Counted from the first letter of the stretch, positions 1-9,330 are shown. The stretch is DNA of 64,000 bases from Lacrimispora xylanisolvens (GCA_017084465.1 CP070896.1:3585501-3649500); one strand, 5' to 3'. Numbers and translations are program-made. Notes: generated by a model from the letters alone, not told the origin.

Positions 1-81
1 ACTGTTAAAGAGTTACCAACAAGAGATGAGATTGATGTTCCAGTGAATGAAATGCTTATCGTCGAGTTGTACTCCAAATAA
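1..81 (+). CDS. rpsD: 30S ribosomal protein S4, C-terminal end (partial)
   Basis: The window opens inside this gene; only the last 26 codons and a TAA stop are present. The residues end in VNEMLIVELYSK, the typical C-terminus of S4, the primary 16S rRNA-binding protein of the 30S body. Its place directly before rpoA and rplQ is the usual order in Firmicutes and supports the call. Nothing can be said about its start or promoter. Confidence 0.93.
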   Translation, partial: TVKELPTRDEIDVPVNEMLIVELYSK

Positions 82-189
82 TTGAAAGTCTGTTGATAGA
101 AGCTGGCTTTCGCCCGGGGGCGTTATGCTTCCGGGCAAGGTTTGAGTATAAGACCCTCGATACAAAATACCCAAAAGGAGGGGCTATTA

Positions 190-1159
190 GTGTTCGATTT
201 TGAAAAACCAAACATTGAGATTGCTGAAATCTCAGAAGATAAAAAGTATGGCAAGTTTGTAGTTGAACCGCTTGAAAGAGGTTATGGCACGACTTTAGGT
301 AATTCCTTAAGAAGAATCATGCTTTCTTCCTTACCGGGCGCTGCAGTTAGCCAGGTAAAAATCGACGGCGTTTTGCATGAATTCAGTTCTATTCCTGGTG
401 TTAAGGAAGATGTGACTGAGATCATTATGAACATCAAGAGCTTATCTATTAAAAACAACAGCGATACCAACGAAGCAAAGGTTGCATACATCGAGTTTGA
501 AGGCGAAGGTGTGGTAACAGCTGCTGATATCCAGGCTGATCCCGATATCGAGATCATGAACCCGGATCAGGTTATCGCTACACTTAGCGGCGGTACAGAC
601 AGCAAGTTCTATATGGAACTTACTATCACAAAAGGCCGTGGCTATGTGAGTGCAGACAAGAATAAGAGTGAAGATTTACCGATAGGTGTGATAGCTGTTG
701 ATTCTATTTATACACCAGTAGAACGCGTCAATATGACGGTAGAAAACACCCGAGTAGGTCAGGTTACCGATTACGATAAGCTGACTTTAGATGTATTTAC
801 AAATGGAACTCTGGCGCCGGATGAAGCAGTCAGCCTGGCTGCAAAGGTACTGAGTGAGCATTTGAACCTTTTTTATTGATTTATCTGAGAACGCCAAGAC
901 TGCAGAAGTTATGGTGGAGAAGGAAGACAATGAGAAGGAAAAAGTTCTTGAGATGAATATAGATGAACTGGAGCTTTCCGTTCGTTCTTATAATTGTCTT
1001 AAGAGAGCCGGAATCAATACAGTAGAAGAACTGTGCAACAGAACTTCTGAAGATATGATGAAGGTACGTAACTTAGGCCGCAAGTCTTTAGAAGAAGTGT
1101 TGGCAAAGTTGAAGGAATTAGGCTTACAGCTGAATCCGAGCGATGATACGAATGCATAA
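190..1159 (+). CDS. rpoA: RNA polymerase alpha subunit (frameshifted as given)
   Basis: Alpha subunit of RNA polymerase: the N-terminal domain (residues about 1-229) dimerises and assembles beta/beta', and the C-terminal domain binds UP elements and activators. The start is GTG at 190, 8-10 bases after AAAAGGAGGG; the protein then begins V(M)[12 protein letters not shown] as in clostridial homologues. As given, the frame stops at 877-879 just after EHLNLF, while the alpha-CTD (helix-hairpin-helix, [17 protein letters not shown]) continues in the next frame to 1159. Removing one T from the T6 run at 869-874 restores one uninterrupted protein of about 322 aa, the normal length. Because rpoA is essential, a sequencing error is most likely; real slippage at CTTTTTTA is the alternative. 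It lies between rpsD and rplQ. Confidence 0.95.
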
Positions 1160-1256
1160 TTGATTCGCTTAAGCAGTTGATTTATGGAGATTAAGCACTG
1201 ATACAGTAAGACCGAAGAAGCGTGTATCTGTGTTCCACAAATGGAGGAATATTGAG

Positions 1257-1793
1257 ATGGCAGGATATAGAAAACTGGGAAAAACTTCCAGTCAGAGAAA
1301 AGCATTAATCAGAAGCCAGGTAACTGCATTAATCTATAATGGCAAGATCGTGACAACAGAAGCAAGAGCTAAGGAAATCCGCAAAGTTGCAGAAGGCCTG
1401 ATCGCTTTAGCAGTAAAAGAGAAAGATAACTTTGAAACTGTTAAGGTAACAGCTAAAGTTGCACGTAAAGATAAAGACGGCAAGAGAGTAAAAGATGTTG
1501 TAAACGGCAAGAAAGTAACTGTTTATGATGAAGTAGAGAAAGAGATCAAGAAAGATCTTCCTTCCAGACTTCATGCAAGAAGACAGATGTTAAAGGTCCT
1601 TTACGATGTAACAGAAGTTCCGTCTGAAGCTGCAGGAAGAAAGAAGAATACAAAGTCTGTTGATCTTCCTAAGAAGCTGTTTGATGAGGTTGCACCAAAG
1701 TATGTATCCCGTAACGGTGGTTATACACGTATCGTTAAGATCGGCCAGCGTAAAGGTGATGCAGCAATGGAAGTACTTCTTGAGCTTGTATAA
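1257..1793 (+). CDS. rplQ: 50S ribosomal protein L17
   Basis: L17 of the large ribosomal subunit, near the exit tunnel. The start is the ATG at 1257, preceded by GGAGG, giving MAGYRKLGKTSSQRKALIRS. The protein is 178 aa, longer than the roughly 120 aa of Bacillus L17. The extra part is a lysine-rich, charged insertion at about residues 60-105 (including DKDGKRVKDVVNGKK), followed by the conserved RLHARRQMLKVLYD segment and the C-terminal GGYTRIVKIGQRKGDAA core. Long L17 proteins of this kind are common in Lachnospiraceae, which helps place the organism. It is the last gene of the rpsD-rpoA-rplQ block and is followed by an intrinsic terminator. Confidence 0.96.
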   Translation: MAGYRKLGKTSSQRKALIRSQVTALIYNGKIVTTEARAKEIRKVAEGLIALAVKEKDNFETVKVTAKVARKDKDGKRVKDVVNGKKVTVYDEVEKEIKKDLPSRLHARRQMLKVLYDVTEVPSEAAGRKKNTKSVDLPKKLFDEVAPKYVSRNGGYTRIVKIGQRKGDAAMEVLLELV

Positions 1794-1807
1794 TTAATAA
1801 TAAAATC

Positions 1808-1840
1808 CCGGTAAGGAAGCGATTCCTTATCGGTTTTTTT
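1808..1840 (+). terminator. Intrinsic terminator after rplQ
   Basis: The arms CCGGTAAGGAA and TTCCTTATCGG form an 11-bp stem (one G-T pair) with a GCGA loop, followed by T7. It lies 15 bases after the rplQ stop and ends the ribosomal block before the inserted cell-wall protein genes. Confidence 0.9.
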
Positions 1841-1889
1841 ATTTACCCCTAAGTTAAGAAACGCAAGAATAAAGAAAGAATATCGTAAG

Positions 1890-1919
1890 TTGACGGACAA
1901 TTGCTTTCAGGGCTATAAT
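1890..1919 (+). promoter_or_regulatory. Sigma-A type promoter of the cell-wall-binding protein genes
   Basis: TTGACG (1890-1895), an 18-base spacer and TATAAT (1914-1919) lie about 65 bases before the 1986 start. They fall just after the rplQ terminator, so the two cell-wall protein genes appear to be transcribed on their own. Confidence 0.7.
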
Positions 1920-1985
1920 GTAAATTGTAGAATATTATGGTTCTATTGTTATAATCCGCTAAAATAAAAACGGGAGGTATTAAGT

Positions 1986-3216
1986 ATGAAGCGTTTAAAG
2001 AGACTGGTGACTATCGTCTCTGCACTGGGGGTATTCATGGCCAGCATACCATTTGAGTCTTTGGCTGCTACCGTAAAAACCATATCGTCTGTATCCATTA
2101 ATGTTGGTTTGGAGAGTATTTCATCAGGAGACACACTGCCTGCCGAAACTGCTTTTTCAACTACATCAGAAACAGGCAATTACGTTTATACCAACAACAA
2201 CAAATACGAAATCACAGACTTAGACTGGATTACATCTGATAGCAAGGAAATGAAAATTGGTTCTGAACCGAAGATGAAGGTGACGCTGCGTGCTACAGAC
2301 TCCAATGAATATGCTTTTAAGGGTGGTTATCAGTCCAGTAATGTTACAATCAAAGGAGGTACCTATGTTTCATCAAATCGTTCCGGTACCGATACTTTAT
2401 ATGTAACATTTAAGTTTAAGCCGGTGAAGGGAACTTACGATTCTCCTGAGGATGCTTATTGGAAGGACTCTGGTTACGGGAATGCCAAGTGGAGCGAACC
2501 AGACAACGGTTCCGGTGCTTATGATGTATATCTGTACCGCGGCAGCAGTATTATAAAGAAAGTGGAGAAGCTGAAAGCCACTTCTTATAACTTTTATCCT
2601 TATATGACCAAAGCAGGTACCTACAGCTTTAAAGTTCGTACAGTGCCATACAACAGTAGTGAGGATAAACACGGAAAGAACAGTGACTGGACCGAATCCG
2701 ATGAGGTATATGTGCCTCAGGAGAAGGTATCAGACGGCAGCGGACAGGACAGCGGTACTGCATCTACTGGAACGGTAGGCTGGATTAAGAACGGAAATAC
2801 CTGGAGCTATCGATACCCCGATGGAAGTTATTTAAAGAATAACTGGTCTAAAATCAATGGCATATGGTATCTTTTTTGACGGCAGCGGTATCATGCTCAC
2901 TGGCTGGCAGCAAAAAGGCGACAAAACCTATTTCTTTAATAATGATGGAGCAATGCTGACAGGCTGGTACAAATCCGATAACAAATGGTATTATTTAAAC
3001 CCATCCACAACAAGTGGAGTTGAGGGTGCTGTGATAACTGGCTGGATTTCCTATAACAATAAGTGGTATTATGCTGATTCCAAGGGCGTTATGCAGGAAG
3101 GCTGGAAGCAGATTGACGGCAACTGGTTTTATTTTTATCCAGGTGAAGGATCAAAGGCAGTCAACACGAACATCAGCGGTTTCACATTAGATGGAGAGGG
3201 AATCTGGAGAAAGTAG
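1986..3216 (+). CDS. Secreted cell-wall-binding-repeat protein (frameshifted as given)
   Basis: A secreted surface protein of about 409 aa once healed. It has a signal peptide (KRLKRL, hydrophobic VTIVSALGVFMASI, cleavage near SLAA). A middle part of unknown function at about 30-250 includes a fibronectin-like segment (AKWSEPDNGSGAYDVYLYRG). The C-terminal third is made of choline-binding/CW_binding_1 repeats (GWQQKGDKTYFFNNDGAMLT, GWYKSDNKWYYL), which attach proteins to cell-wall polymers in the family. As given, the frame stops at 2879; the repeats resume in the next frame. Removing one T from T6 at 2872-2877 joins them (GIWYLFDGSGIMLTGW). GGGAGGT precedes the ATG. The next gene is a shorter paralogue. 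No enzymatic domain is recognised. Confidence 0.85.
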
Positions 3217-3238
3217 GGAAGAAAGGAAGTAGAGATTG

Positions 3239-4261
3239 ATGAATTGGAGAAAAGGGAAAGGAATATGGTTTCTGCTTTTAAGCATGATCATGATTCTTGG
3301 TACCGGAATAACGGCATCAGCGTCAGGAAGCTTAAGGATTTACGTGGAGAATGGCAGTAAGAGTTCATGGACAGATGGAATTAATGTGCCAACTGTAAAA
3401 GTGAATTATTCAGAAGAAAGTCCAAAGTGGAGCATCGAAGAGGATAAATGGGAACCAGGAAAGAAAGTAAAGGGTACCATTTATATCGCTGGTTCTTACG
3501 AGAGATCAGACTGTACTGTAAAAGGTGCCAATCTTCTTTCTGTGAATAGTCAGGACGGAGAGACTGTAGTCACCTTCTCCTATGTCCCCGTAGCAAAGCT
3601 GGAGGCCCCGGAAAAGGCAGGCTGGAGTGATACGGCTAAGACCAAGGCATCCTGGAAAAAGGTTCCTTTCGCTTCCAGATACCAGGTGGTGTTATATCAG
3701 GAGGGCGGAATCTGGATTAAAAGCCTGACTACATCTTCCACATCAGCAGATCTCCTTCCTTATATGAGCAGCGGTTATAAATACTTCTACACAGTAAAGG
3801 CAATTTTAAAGGATTCATCTCAGGACGATTATTTAAAAGAGGGAGAAATCACTACCTCTGATGATTCGGTAGTACAGGAACTGGGCGAGACATTGGGCGT
3901 ATGGGCAACTTATCAGGATGGTAAGAAGTACCGCGGGGAAGATGGCAACTATGTGACTGACAGCTGGAAAATGATCAGTGGCAAATGGTATTATTTTAAG
4001 CAGGATGGCTACGCTGTAACCGGCTGGCAGAAGGTTGATGAGAAATGGTACTATATGGACTCAGAAGCTGCTATGAAGACCGGCTGGCAGGAGCTGAATG
4101 GAATATGGTATTACTTTAATACCGACGGAGATATGGCGACCGGATGGATTCAGCCGCTTCCCGGAAAATGGTATTATCTGAATGGTGACGGAAGCCTGGC
4201 AACCAATACAACGGTAGATGGAAATTATAAGGTTAATGAATCAGGCTTATGGGTACAATAA
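3239..4261 (+). CDS. Secreted cell-wall-binding-repeat protein, paralogue
   Basis: A 340-aa secreted protein related to its upstream neighbour. It has a signal peptide (WRKGKGIWFLLLSMIMILGTG, cleavage near ASAS), a middle region with a fibronectin-like stretch (ASWKKVPFASRYQVVLYQEG) and at least four C-terminal CW_binding_1 repeats (WYYFKQDGYAVTGWQ, WYYMDSEAAMKTGWQ, WYYFNTDGDMATGWI, WYYLNGDGSL). The ATG at 3239 follows AAGGAAG and is preferred over the in-frame TTG at 3236. Only 22 bases separate it from the first paralogue, so the pair is probably co-transcribed and arose by tandem duplication. Its function is probably wall anchoring; the cargo domain is unrecognised. Confidence 0.85.
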   Translation: MNWRKGKGIWFLLLSMIMILGTGITASASGSLRIYVENGSKSSWTDGINVPTVKVNYSEESPKWSIEEDKWEPGKKVKGTIYIAGSYERSDCTVKGANLLSVNSQDGETVVTFSYVPVAKLEAPEKAGWSDTAKTKASWKKVPFASRYQVVLYQEGGIWIKSLTTSSTSADLLPYMSSGYKYFYTVKAILKDSSQDDYLKEGEITTSDDSVVQELGETLGVWATYQDGKKYRGEDGNYVTDSWKMISGKWYYFKQDGYAVTGWQKVDEKWYYMDSEAAMKTGWQELNGIWYYFNTDGDMATGWIQPLPGKWYYLNGDGSLATNTTVDGNYKVNESGLWVQ

Positions 4262-4264
4262 AGC

Positions 4265-4310
4265 AGATAGATGGTATGGATGGAAGCATCTGTACCATCT
4301 ATCTTTTTTT
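4265..4310 (+). terminator. Intrinsic terminator after the cell-wall protein pair
   Basis: AGATAGATGGTA and TACCATCTATCT form a perfect 12-bp stem with a 16-base loop, followed by a run of seven Ts. It begins 4 bases after the stop codon and isolates the pair from the ECF genes. Confidence 0.92.
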
Positions 4311-4381
4311 CTTAGGTGAAACGTTTTTTCGCCAATTTTTGCTTTAAATCCTTGGTTTTTGCAAAAGATACATGCCGACGC

Positions 4382-4410
4382 TTGACTGTTATGCAATATT
4401 CAACTAAAAT
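4382..4410 (+). promoter_or_regulatory. Promoter of the ECF transporter / truA operon
   Basis: TTGACT (4382-4387), a 17-base spacer and TAAAAT (4405-4410), about 43 bases before the ecfA1 start. It lies after the terminator, so ecfA1-ecfA2-ecfT-truA have their own promoter here. Confidence 0.65.
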
Positions 4411-4452
4411 TATGTGGCATACGGGTGTATCACTTTTAAAGAAAGGCTTGCT

Positions 4453-5358
4453 ATGGGAATAATAAAAACGTCGAAACTGATATTTGATTATATCAGAAAA
4501 GATGAAGAAGAAAATATTGAAGAAATTAAACGTGCCATCGACGGTGTGAGCCTGGATCTGGAAAAGGGTCAGTTCATTGCAATCCTTGGCCATAACGGAT
4601 CGGGGAAATCTACCTTTGCCAAACAACTGAATGCCATATTGCTGCCCACTGAGGGTACTGTATGGATTCAGGATTTAGATACTTCCAGGGAAGAAAATCT
4701 ATGGGAAGTCCGTAAAAAGACAGGAATGGTTTTTCAGAACCCGGATAATCAGATTATAGGAAATATCGTTGAAGAGGATGTGGGATTCGGTCCGGAAAAT
4801 CTGGGTGTTCCTACAGAGGAGATCTGGAAACGGGTGGACGAAAGCTTAAAAAGTGTAGGTATGGCAGCATACCGCTTAAAGTCCCCTAACAGGCTTTCTG
4901 GAGGTCAGAAGCAGCGTGTTGCAATAGCCGGCGTAATGGCAATGAGACCCCAGTGTATCGTCTTAGATGAGCCTACAGCCATGTTAGATCCTAACGGACG
5001 AAAAGAGGTAGTGAAAACCGTTCACGAACTGAATCGGAAAGAGGGGATCACAGTTCTTCTCATCACCCATTACATGGAAGAGGTAACAGGGGCTGACAGA
5101 GTGATTGTTATGGATGAGGGTAAGGTAGTAATGGACGGAACACCACGTGAGATATTCTCACAGGTGGAGAAACTTAAGTCCTACCGTTTAGATGTTCCAC
5201 AGGTCACAGAGCTTGCTTATGAGTTAAAGCAGAAAGGTCTTGATCTGCCTGACGGGATATTGACACTGGATGAACTGATGGAGAATCTTTTACCGCGGTT
5301 TGCAGAGCGTTTCCCCGGAGAAGTGATTCTGGAGAACGGAGGAAGCCATGGCAATTAA
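4453..5358 (+). CDS. ecfA1: ECF transporter ATPase A1
   Basis: First ATPase of the energy-coupling-factor module, which powers vitamin or metal uptake with interchangeable S components. The start at 4453 ([13 protein letters not shown]) follows AAAGAAAGG and agrees with family N-termini. Walker A is GHNGSGKST at about residue 45; the Q-loop is FQNPDNQ; the signature is [13 protein letters not shown]; Walker B is [13 protein letters not shown]; the H-loop is LLITHY. The length of 301 aa is somewhat above the usual 280. It overlaps ecfA2 by 11 bases and leads ecfA1-ecfA2-ecfT-truA, a standard Firmicute order next to rplM-rpsI. No S component is encoded in the window, so the substrate is unknown (group II, shared module). 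Confidence 0.94.
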   Translation: MGIIKTSKLIFDYIRKDEEENIEEIKRAIDGVSLDLEKGQFIAILGHNGSGKSTFAKQLNAILLPTEGTVWIQDLDTSREENLWEVRKKTGMVFQNPDNQIIGNIVEEDVGFGPENLGVPTEEIWKRVDESLKSVGMAAYRLKSPNRLSGGQKQRVAIAGVMAMRPQCIVLDEPTAMLDPNGRKEVVKTVHELNRKEGITVLLITHYMEEVTGADRVIVMDEGKVVMDGTPREIFSQVEKLKSYRLDVPQVTELAYELKQKGLDLPDGILTLDELMENLLPRFAERFPGEVILENGGSHGN

Positions 5359-6196
5359 AGCAGAGCATATTAATTATGTATATGGAAAAGGCACGGCCTT
5401 TGAACAGCATGCATTAAAGGATGTGAACCTGGAGATAGAGTCTGGAGAATTCGTGGGCCTGATCGGCCATACCGGTTCCGGAAAATCAACCTTAATCCAG
5501 CATTTAAACGGGCTGCTCCGTGCTACCGACGGAAAACTATATTATAATGGAAGAAATATTTATGAGGAAGGCTACGACATGCGGGCGCTGAGAAGTCATG
5601 TAGGACTTGTATTTCAGTATCCCGAGCACCAGCTTTTCGAAATTGATGTATTTACCGACGTCTGCTTCGGACCTAAGAATCAGGGCCTTAATAAGGAAGA
5701 AGCTGCGAAGCGGGCAAAGGAAGCCCTTACCATGGTAGGACTTGACGAAAGCTACTATAAGCGGTCTCCTTTTGAACTTTCCGGGGGGCAGAAGCGGCGG
5801 GTTGCAATTGCAGGTGTCCTGGCCATGAATCCTGATGTCCTGATTCTTGATGAGCCTACTGCAGGGCTGGATCCAAAGGGAAGAGATGAGATTCTGGATC
5901 AGATCAAGCGTCTGCATGAGGAACGGAATATGACAATTATTCTGGTGTCTCACAGTATGGAGGATGTGGCACGGTATGTAGACCGGATTCTGGTCATGAA
6001 CCATGGAGAAAAAGTGTTTGATGATACACCAAAGGAAGTATTTCAGCATTATAAGGAACTGGAAGCAATGGGTCTGGCAGCTCCTGAGATCACATATGTG
6101 GTTCAAACCCTGAAATCCCACGGTGTTCCCATTGATACCAGCATTACAACAATTGAAGAGGCCAGAGACGAGATTATAAGGCTTCTGGGAAAATAG
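5348..6196 (+). CDS. ecfA2: ECF transporter ATPase A2
   Basis: Second ATPase of the ECF module, partner of ecfA1. Walker A is GHTGSGKST near residue 40, the Q-loop [10 protein letters not shown] is characteristic of EcfA2, the signature is [13 protein letters not shown], and Walker B is [12 protein letters not shown]. At 282 aa it is of normal length. The ATG lies inside the end of ecfA1 with GGAGG overlapping it (ACGGAGGAAGCC), indicating translational coupling. It is followed 13 bases later by ecfT. Confidence 0.95.
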   Translation: MAIKAEHINYVYGKGTAFEQHALKDVNLEIESGEFVGLIGHTGSGKSTLIQHLNGLLRATDGKLYYNGRNIYEEGYDMRALRSHVGLVFQYPEHQLFEIDVFTDVCFGPKNQGLNKEEAAKRAKEALTMVGLDESYYKRSPFELSGGQKRRVAIAGVLAMNPDVLILDEPTAGLDPKGRDEILDQIKRLHEERNMTIILVSHSMEDVARYVDRILVMNHGEKVFDDTPKEVFQHYKELEAMGLAAPEITYVVQTLKSHGVPIDTSITTIEEARDEIIRLLGK

Positions 6197-6209
6197 ACAG
6201 GGAGATATT

Positions 6210-7022
6210 ATGCTGAAAGATATTACATTAGGGCAGTATTATCCGGTGGAATCCATTCTTCATAAGCTGGATCCCCGGACAAAGCTGTTTGGGACCATGG
6301 TTTTTATCATATCCCTATTTATTGCAAATGATATCTGGGCTTATGTGGTTGCGACTGTATTTCTTGCAGCGGCCATTAAGCTCAGTAATGTTCCTCTTAA
6401 GTTCATGGTCAGGGGCTTAAAAGCAATTGTATTTCTGTTGCTGATCAGCGTCAGCTTCAATCTGTTTCTGACACCAGGAACGGCAGTTGTATCTTTTGGA
6501 TTTTTAAAGATTACAAAGGAAGGATTGATTGTGGCTGGATTTATGGGAATCCGGTTAATCTATCTGGTTGTAGGATCTTCCATTATGACGCTGACCACCA
6601 CACCCAACCAGTTAACGGACGGTCTGGAAAAGAGTCTTGATTTCTTAAACCGTTTCCGTGTGCCGGTTCATGAGGTCTCCATGATGATGTCCATTGCACT
6701 GCGGTTCATTCCCATTCTGGTTGAAGAGACAGATAAGATCATGAAAGCACAGATGGCCAGAGGTGCAGACTTTGAGACCGGGAATCTGATCCAGAAAGCG
6801 AAAAACATGATACCCCTACTGGTTCCTCTTTTTATCTCAGCATTTCGCCGTGCCACAGACCTGGCTATGGCGATGGAAGCAAGATGCTACCGTGGCGGAG
6901 AAGGCCGGACGAAGATGAAGCCTCTTAAGTACGGGAATCAGGACAGGGTCACCTATCTGGTGTATGTCCTTTACCTTGCCATCATCATAGGTCTCCGGAT
7001 CCTGAGAGTACAGATCTTTTAA
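6210..7022 (+). CDS. ecfT: ECF transporter transmembrane protein T
   Basis: Integral membrane coupling protein that joins the two EcfA ATPases to an S component. The 270-aa sequence starts MLKDITLGQYYPVESILHKLDPRTKL, typical of EcfT, and carries several hydrophobic segments at about 25-150 and 240-260. The cytoplasmic coupling helices show the expected motifs: AQMARGADFETGN is the first Ala-Arg-Gly motif, and AMEARCYRGGEGR is the second, with Cys replacing the usual Gly. Spacing (13 bases after ecfA2, 15 before truA) indicates one operon. Confidence 0.95.
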   Translation: MLKDITLGQYYPVESILHKLDPRTKLFGTMVFIISLFIANDIWAYVVATVFLAAAIKLSNVPLKFMVRGLKAIVFLLLISVSFNLFLTPGTAVVSFGFLKITKEGLIVAGFMGIRLIYLVVGSSIMTLTTTPNQLTDGLEKSLDFLNRFRVPVHEVSMMMSIALRFIPILVEETDKIMKAQMARGADFETGNLIQKAKNMIPLLVPLFISAFRRATDLAMAMEARCYRGGEGRTKMKPLKYGNQDRVTYLVYVLYLAIIIGLRILRVQIF

Positions 7023-7037
7023 GAACAAGGAGGATTT

Positions 7038-8078
7038 ATGAAACGGGTTAAGATGATCGTTGCCTACGACGGAACCAATTACTGCGGCTGGCAGATTCAG
7101 AACAATGGAATCACCATTGAGGAAGTTTTAAACCGGACTCTGACAGACTTATTAAAGGAGCCGGTCACTGTAACAGGTGCCAGCAGGACAGATTCCGGAG
7201 TGCATTCGGAGGGAAATGTGGCAGTTTTTGATACAGAAAACCGAATGCCTGCAGACAAGATCTGTTTTGCCTTGAACCAAAGGCTGCCAGATGACATACG
7301 GGTACTTCACTCAGAAGAGGTATCAGAAACCTACCACCCAAGGAAGCAGAACTGCGTTAAAACATATGAATATAAGATAATGAACCGTAAGATCGAAATA
7401 CCAACCATGCGGCTGTACAGCTATTTCTGCTATTTTCCCCTTGATTTGGAGAAGATGAAAGAAGCTGCGGCCTATCTGGTGGGAGAACATGATTTTAAAA
7501 GTTTCTGTACTGCCAGAGGGCAGGCAGAGGAGACTGTGCGTACTATTTACAGCCTTGAAGTTCTAAAGTCTGATGATCTCATAACAATCCGGATTAAGGG
7601 CAATGGATTTTTATATAACATGGTGAGAATCATTGCAGGTACCCTGATGAAGGTGGGGATGGGAGTTTATCCTCCCGGGCATGTGGAAGAGATTATAGAT
7701 GCCAGGGACCGGAATGCAGCAGGACCAAAAGCAGCAGCAAAAGGTCTTACTCTGGTAAGCCTTGAGTATGAAAAAGAACTTGAGAAAGAAATTAAAGGTG
7801 AAAATAAGGAGTGGAGCTATACTCTTTATCAGCATCGGATTCCATCCCATAAGGAAGCAAGTCTGGTGATTCACAGATGCAGGGAAGAAGATTTTGAACG
7901 ACTCCTGATCCGTGTGGTGCATCAGGCGGTGAGAAACGGAGCTCATACGGTATTGGTAAAAGATGAGGAAGAGGGGAACCGGATTATTCCAGGCAGAGCA
8001 TACGGATTTTACACGTTTCATCCTGTCGAATCAGGAAATGGATGGATGGTAACTGGAAGTCAGCCTGCAAAGCCTTGA
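7038..8078 (+). CDS. truA: tRNA pseudouridine(38-40) synthase with C-terminal extension
   Basis: Converts U38-U40 in the tRNA anticodon arm to pseudouridine. The catalytic Asp is in GASRTDSGVHSEGNVAVF, near residue 52; HDFKSFCTA and NGFLYNMVRIIAGTLMKVG are the other hallmark motifs. The family is normally about 245 aa. This protein is 346 aa, with an extra 95-100 residues after the core (from about EYEKELEKEIKGENKEW) that include IPSHKEASLVIHRCREEDF and GRAYGFYTFHPVESG. I do not recognise that extension. It is in frame, with no sign of a frameshift or fusion junction. AAGGAGGA precedes the ATG. It is the last gene of the ECF operon. Confidence 0.93.
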   Translation: MKRVKMIVAYDGTNYCGWQIQNNGITIEEVLNRTLTDLLKEPVTVTGASRTDSGVHSEGNVAVFDTENRMPADKICFALNQRLPDDIRVLHSEEVSETYHPRKQNCVKTYEYKIMNRKIEIPTMRLYSYFCYFPLDLEKMKEAAAYLVGEHDFKSFCTARGQAEETVRTIYSLEVLKSDDLITIRIKGNGFLYNMVRIIAGTLMKVGMGVYPPGHVEEIIDARDRNAAGPKAAAKGLTLVSLEYEKELEKEIKGENKEWSYTLYQHRIPSHKEASLVIHRCREEDFERLLIRVVHQAVRNGAHTVLVKDEEEGNRIIPGRAYGFYTFHPVESGNGWMVTGSQPAKP

Positions 8079-8114
8079 TTTTAAAGGAAAAAACCCCTGC
8101 TTTTGCAGGAAAGG

Positions 8115-8143
8115 TTGACACACAGATGGAAATGTAATATAAT
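8115..8143 (+). promoter_or_regulatory. Consensus promoter of rplM-rpsI
   Basis: TTGACA (8115-8120), a 17-base spacer and TATAAT (8138-8143) are a perfect sigma-A consensus. Transcription would start near 8150, giving a leader of about 150 bases before rplM. Confidence 0.88.
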
Positions 8144-8149
8144 GTATAA

Positions 8150-8285
8150 CTGTGACGTTAGACGAAAATGTTCAAGCCAAGCCCCGGAATGAGCATTTTG
8201 TAATATAACTTTTGGAAAGTTGTTTTCAGCTTTTCGAGAAATGGTGACGATTTTTCGCACCATAATGCTTAAAAACACCATAATT
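8150..8285 (+). promoter_or_regulatory. rplM 5' leader (candidate L13 autoregulatory leader)
   Basis: About 150 untranslated bases separate the consensus promoter from rplM. Firmicute rplM transcripts are known to carry an L13 leader structure that mediates autoregulation. I see short complementary stretches here (for example AACTTTTGGAAAGTT at about 8207-8221) but could not verify the full fold, so this is a positional inference. Confidence 0.35.
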
Positions 8286-8301
8286 TACAGGAGGTTGTCC
8301 A

Positions 8302-8736
8302 ATGAAGACTTTTATGGCTAGTCCAGCAACAATTGAAAGAAAATGGTACGTAGTTGACGCTACAGGATATACATTAGGACGCTTGGCTTCAGAAGTAGCT
8401 AAAGTATTAAGAGGAAAAAACAAACCGATTTACACACCACATATGGATTGCGGTGATTATGTAATCGTAGTAAACGCAAATAAGATTGAAGTTACCGGTA
8501 AGAAATTAGATCAGAAGATTTACTACAGCCATTCTGACTATGTTGGCGGTATGAAAGAAACAACTTTAAGAGAAATGATGGCTAAAAAGCCTGAAAGAGT
8601 TATTGAATTAGCAGTTAAGGGAATGCTTCCAAAGGGACCTTTAGGAAGAAGCATGATAACAAAACTTCACGTATATGCTGGCGCAGAACATGATAACGCT
8701 GCTCAGAAACCAGAAGTTTTAGAATTCAAATTTTAA
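8302..8736 (+). CDS. rplM: 50S ribosomal protein L13
   Basis: L13 of the large subunit, an early assembly protein. It is 144 aa, of normal length, starting [41 protein letters not shown], with the family's [10 protein letters not shown] and [12 protein letters not shown] segments. CAGGAGGTTGTCC precedes the ATG with good spacing. It is followed 28 bases later by rpsI, the conserved partner. Confidence 0.97.
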   Translation: MKTFMASPATIERKWYVVDATGYTLGRLASEVAKVLRGKNKPIYTPHMDCGDYVIVVNANKIEVTGKKLDQKIYYSHSDYVGGMKETTLREMMAKKPERVIELAVKGMLPKGPLGRSMITKLHVYAGAEHDNAAQKPEVLEFKF

Positions 8737-8764
8737 TCAGAGGTGCTGAAAGGAGGAAGTTATC

Positions 8765-9157
8765 ATGGCTAATGCAAAATTTTACGGAACAGGTAGAAGA
8801 AAAAAATCTATCGCTAGAGTATATTTAGTACCAGGTACAGGTAAGATCACCATCAATAAGAGAGACATCGATCAGTACTTCGGTCTTGAGACATTAAAGG
8901 TTGTAGTTCGTCAGCCATTAACAGCAACAGAGACAGTAGATAAGTTCGACGTTTTAGTAAACGTACACGGCGGTGGTTTCACCGGACAGGCTGGTGCTGT
9001 AAGACACGGTATCGCTAGAGCTTTACTTAAAGCAGACATCGAATTCCGTCCAGTTCTTAAAAAAGCAGGATATTTAACAAGAGATCCAAGAATGAAAGAA
9101 AGAAAGAAATACGGCTTAAAGGCAGCTCGTCGTGCGCCGCAGTTCTCAAAGAGATAA
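8765..9157 (+). CDS. rpsI: 30S ribosomal protein S9
   Basis: S9 of the small subunit; its C-terminal tail reaches the P-site tRNA. It is 130 aa, beginning [19 protein letters not shown] and ending with the conserved [28 protein letters not shown] precedes the ATG. It forms the rplM-rpsI operon and ends at an intrinsic terminator. Confidence 0.97.
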   Translation: MANAKFYGTGRRKKSIARVYLVPGTGKITINKRDIDQYFGLETLKVVVRQPLTATETVDKFDVLVNVHGGGFTGQAGAVRHGIARALLKADIEFRPVLKKAGYLTRDPRMKERKKYGLKAARRAPQFSKR

Positions 9158-9173
9158 TATTTGCAAAATTCAA

Positions 9174-9206
9174 ATCCTCAGAACAGAGATGTTCTGGGGA
9201 TTTTTT
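9174..9206 (+). terminator. Intrinsic terminator after rpsI
   Basis: ATCCTCAGAACA and TGTTCTGGGGAT pair around a short GAGA loop, followed by T6. It sits 15 bases after rpsI. A near-copy of the element with compensating stem changes occurs at 12037-12073, on the other side of the metG-GNAT segment. Confidence 0.9.
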
Positions 9207-9294
9207 GCTGTTACAGGGGAGATAACTTGGGCTTTTCAAGCTCTCAGACGGTTGACAAAGATCATATAGATATCAGACTTAAAATCGTTGGAGG

Positions 9295-9323
9295 TTGACA
9301 AATAAGAATTTAAAATATATAAT
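9295..9323 (+). promoter_or_regulatory. Consensus promoter of the metG T-box transcript
   Basis: TTGACA (9295-9300), a 17-base spacer and TATAAT (9318-9323). It sits just before the T-box leader and gives the expected start near 9330. Confidence 0.88.
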
Positions 9324-9330
9324 TATTAGA

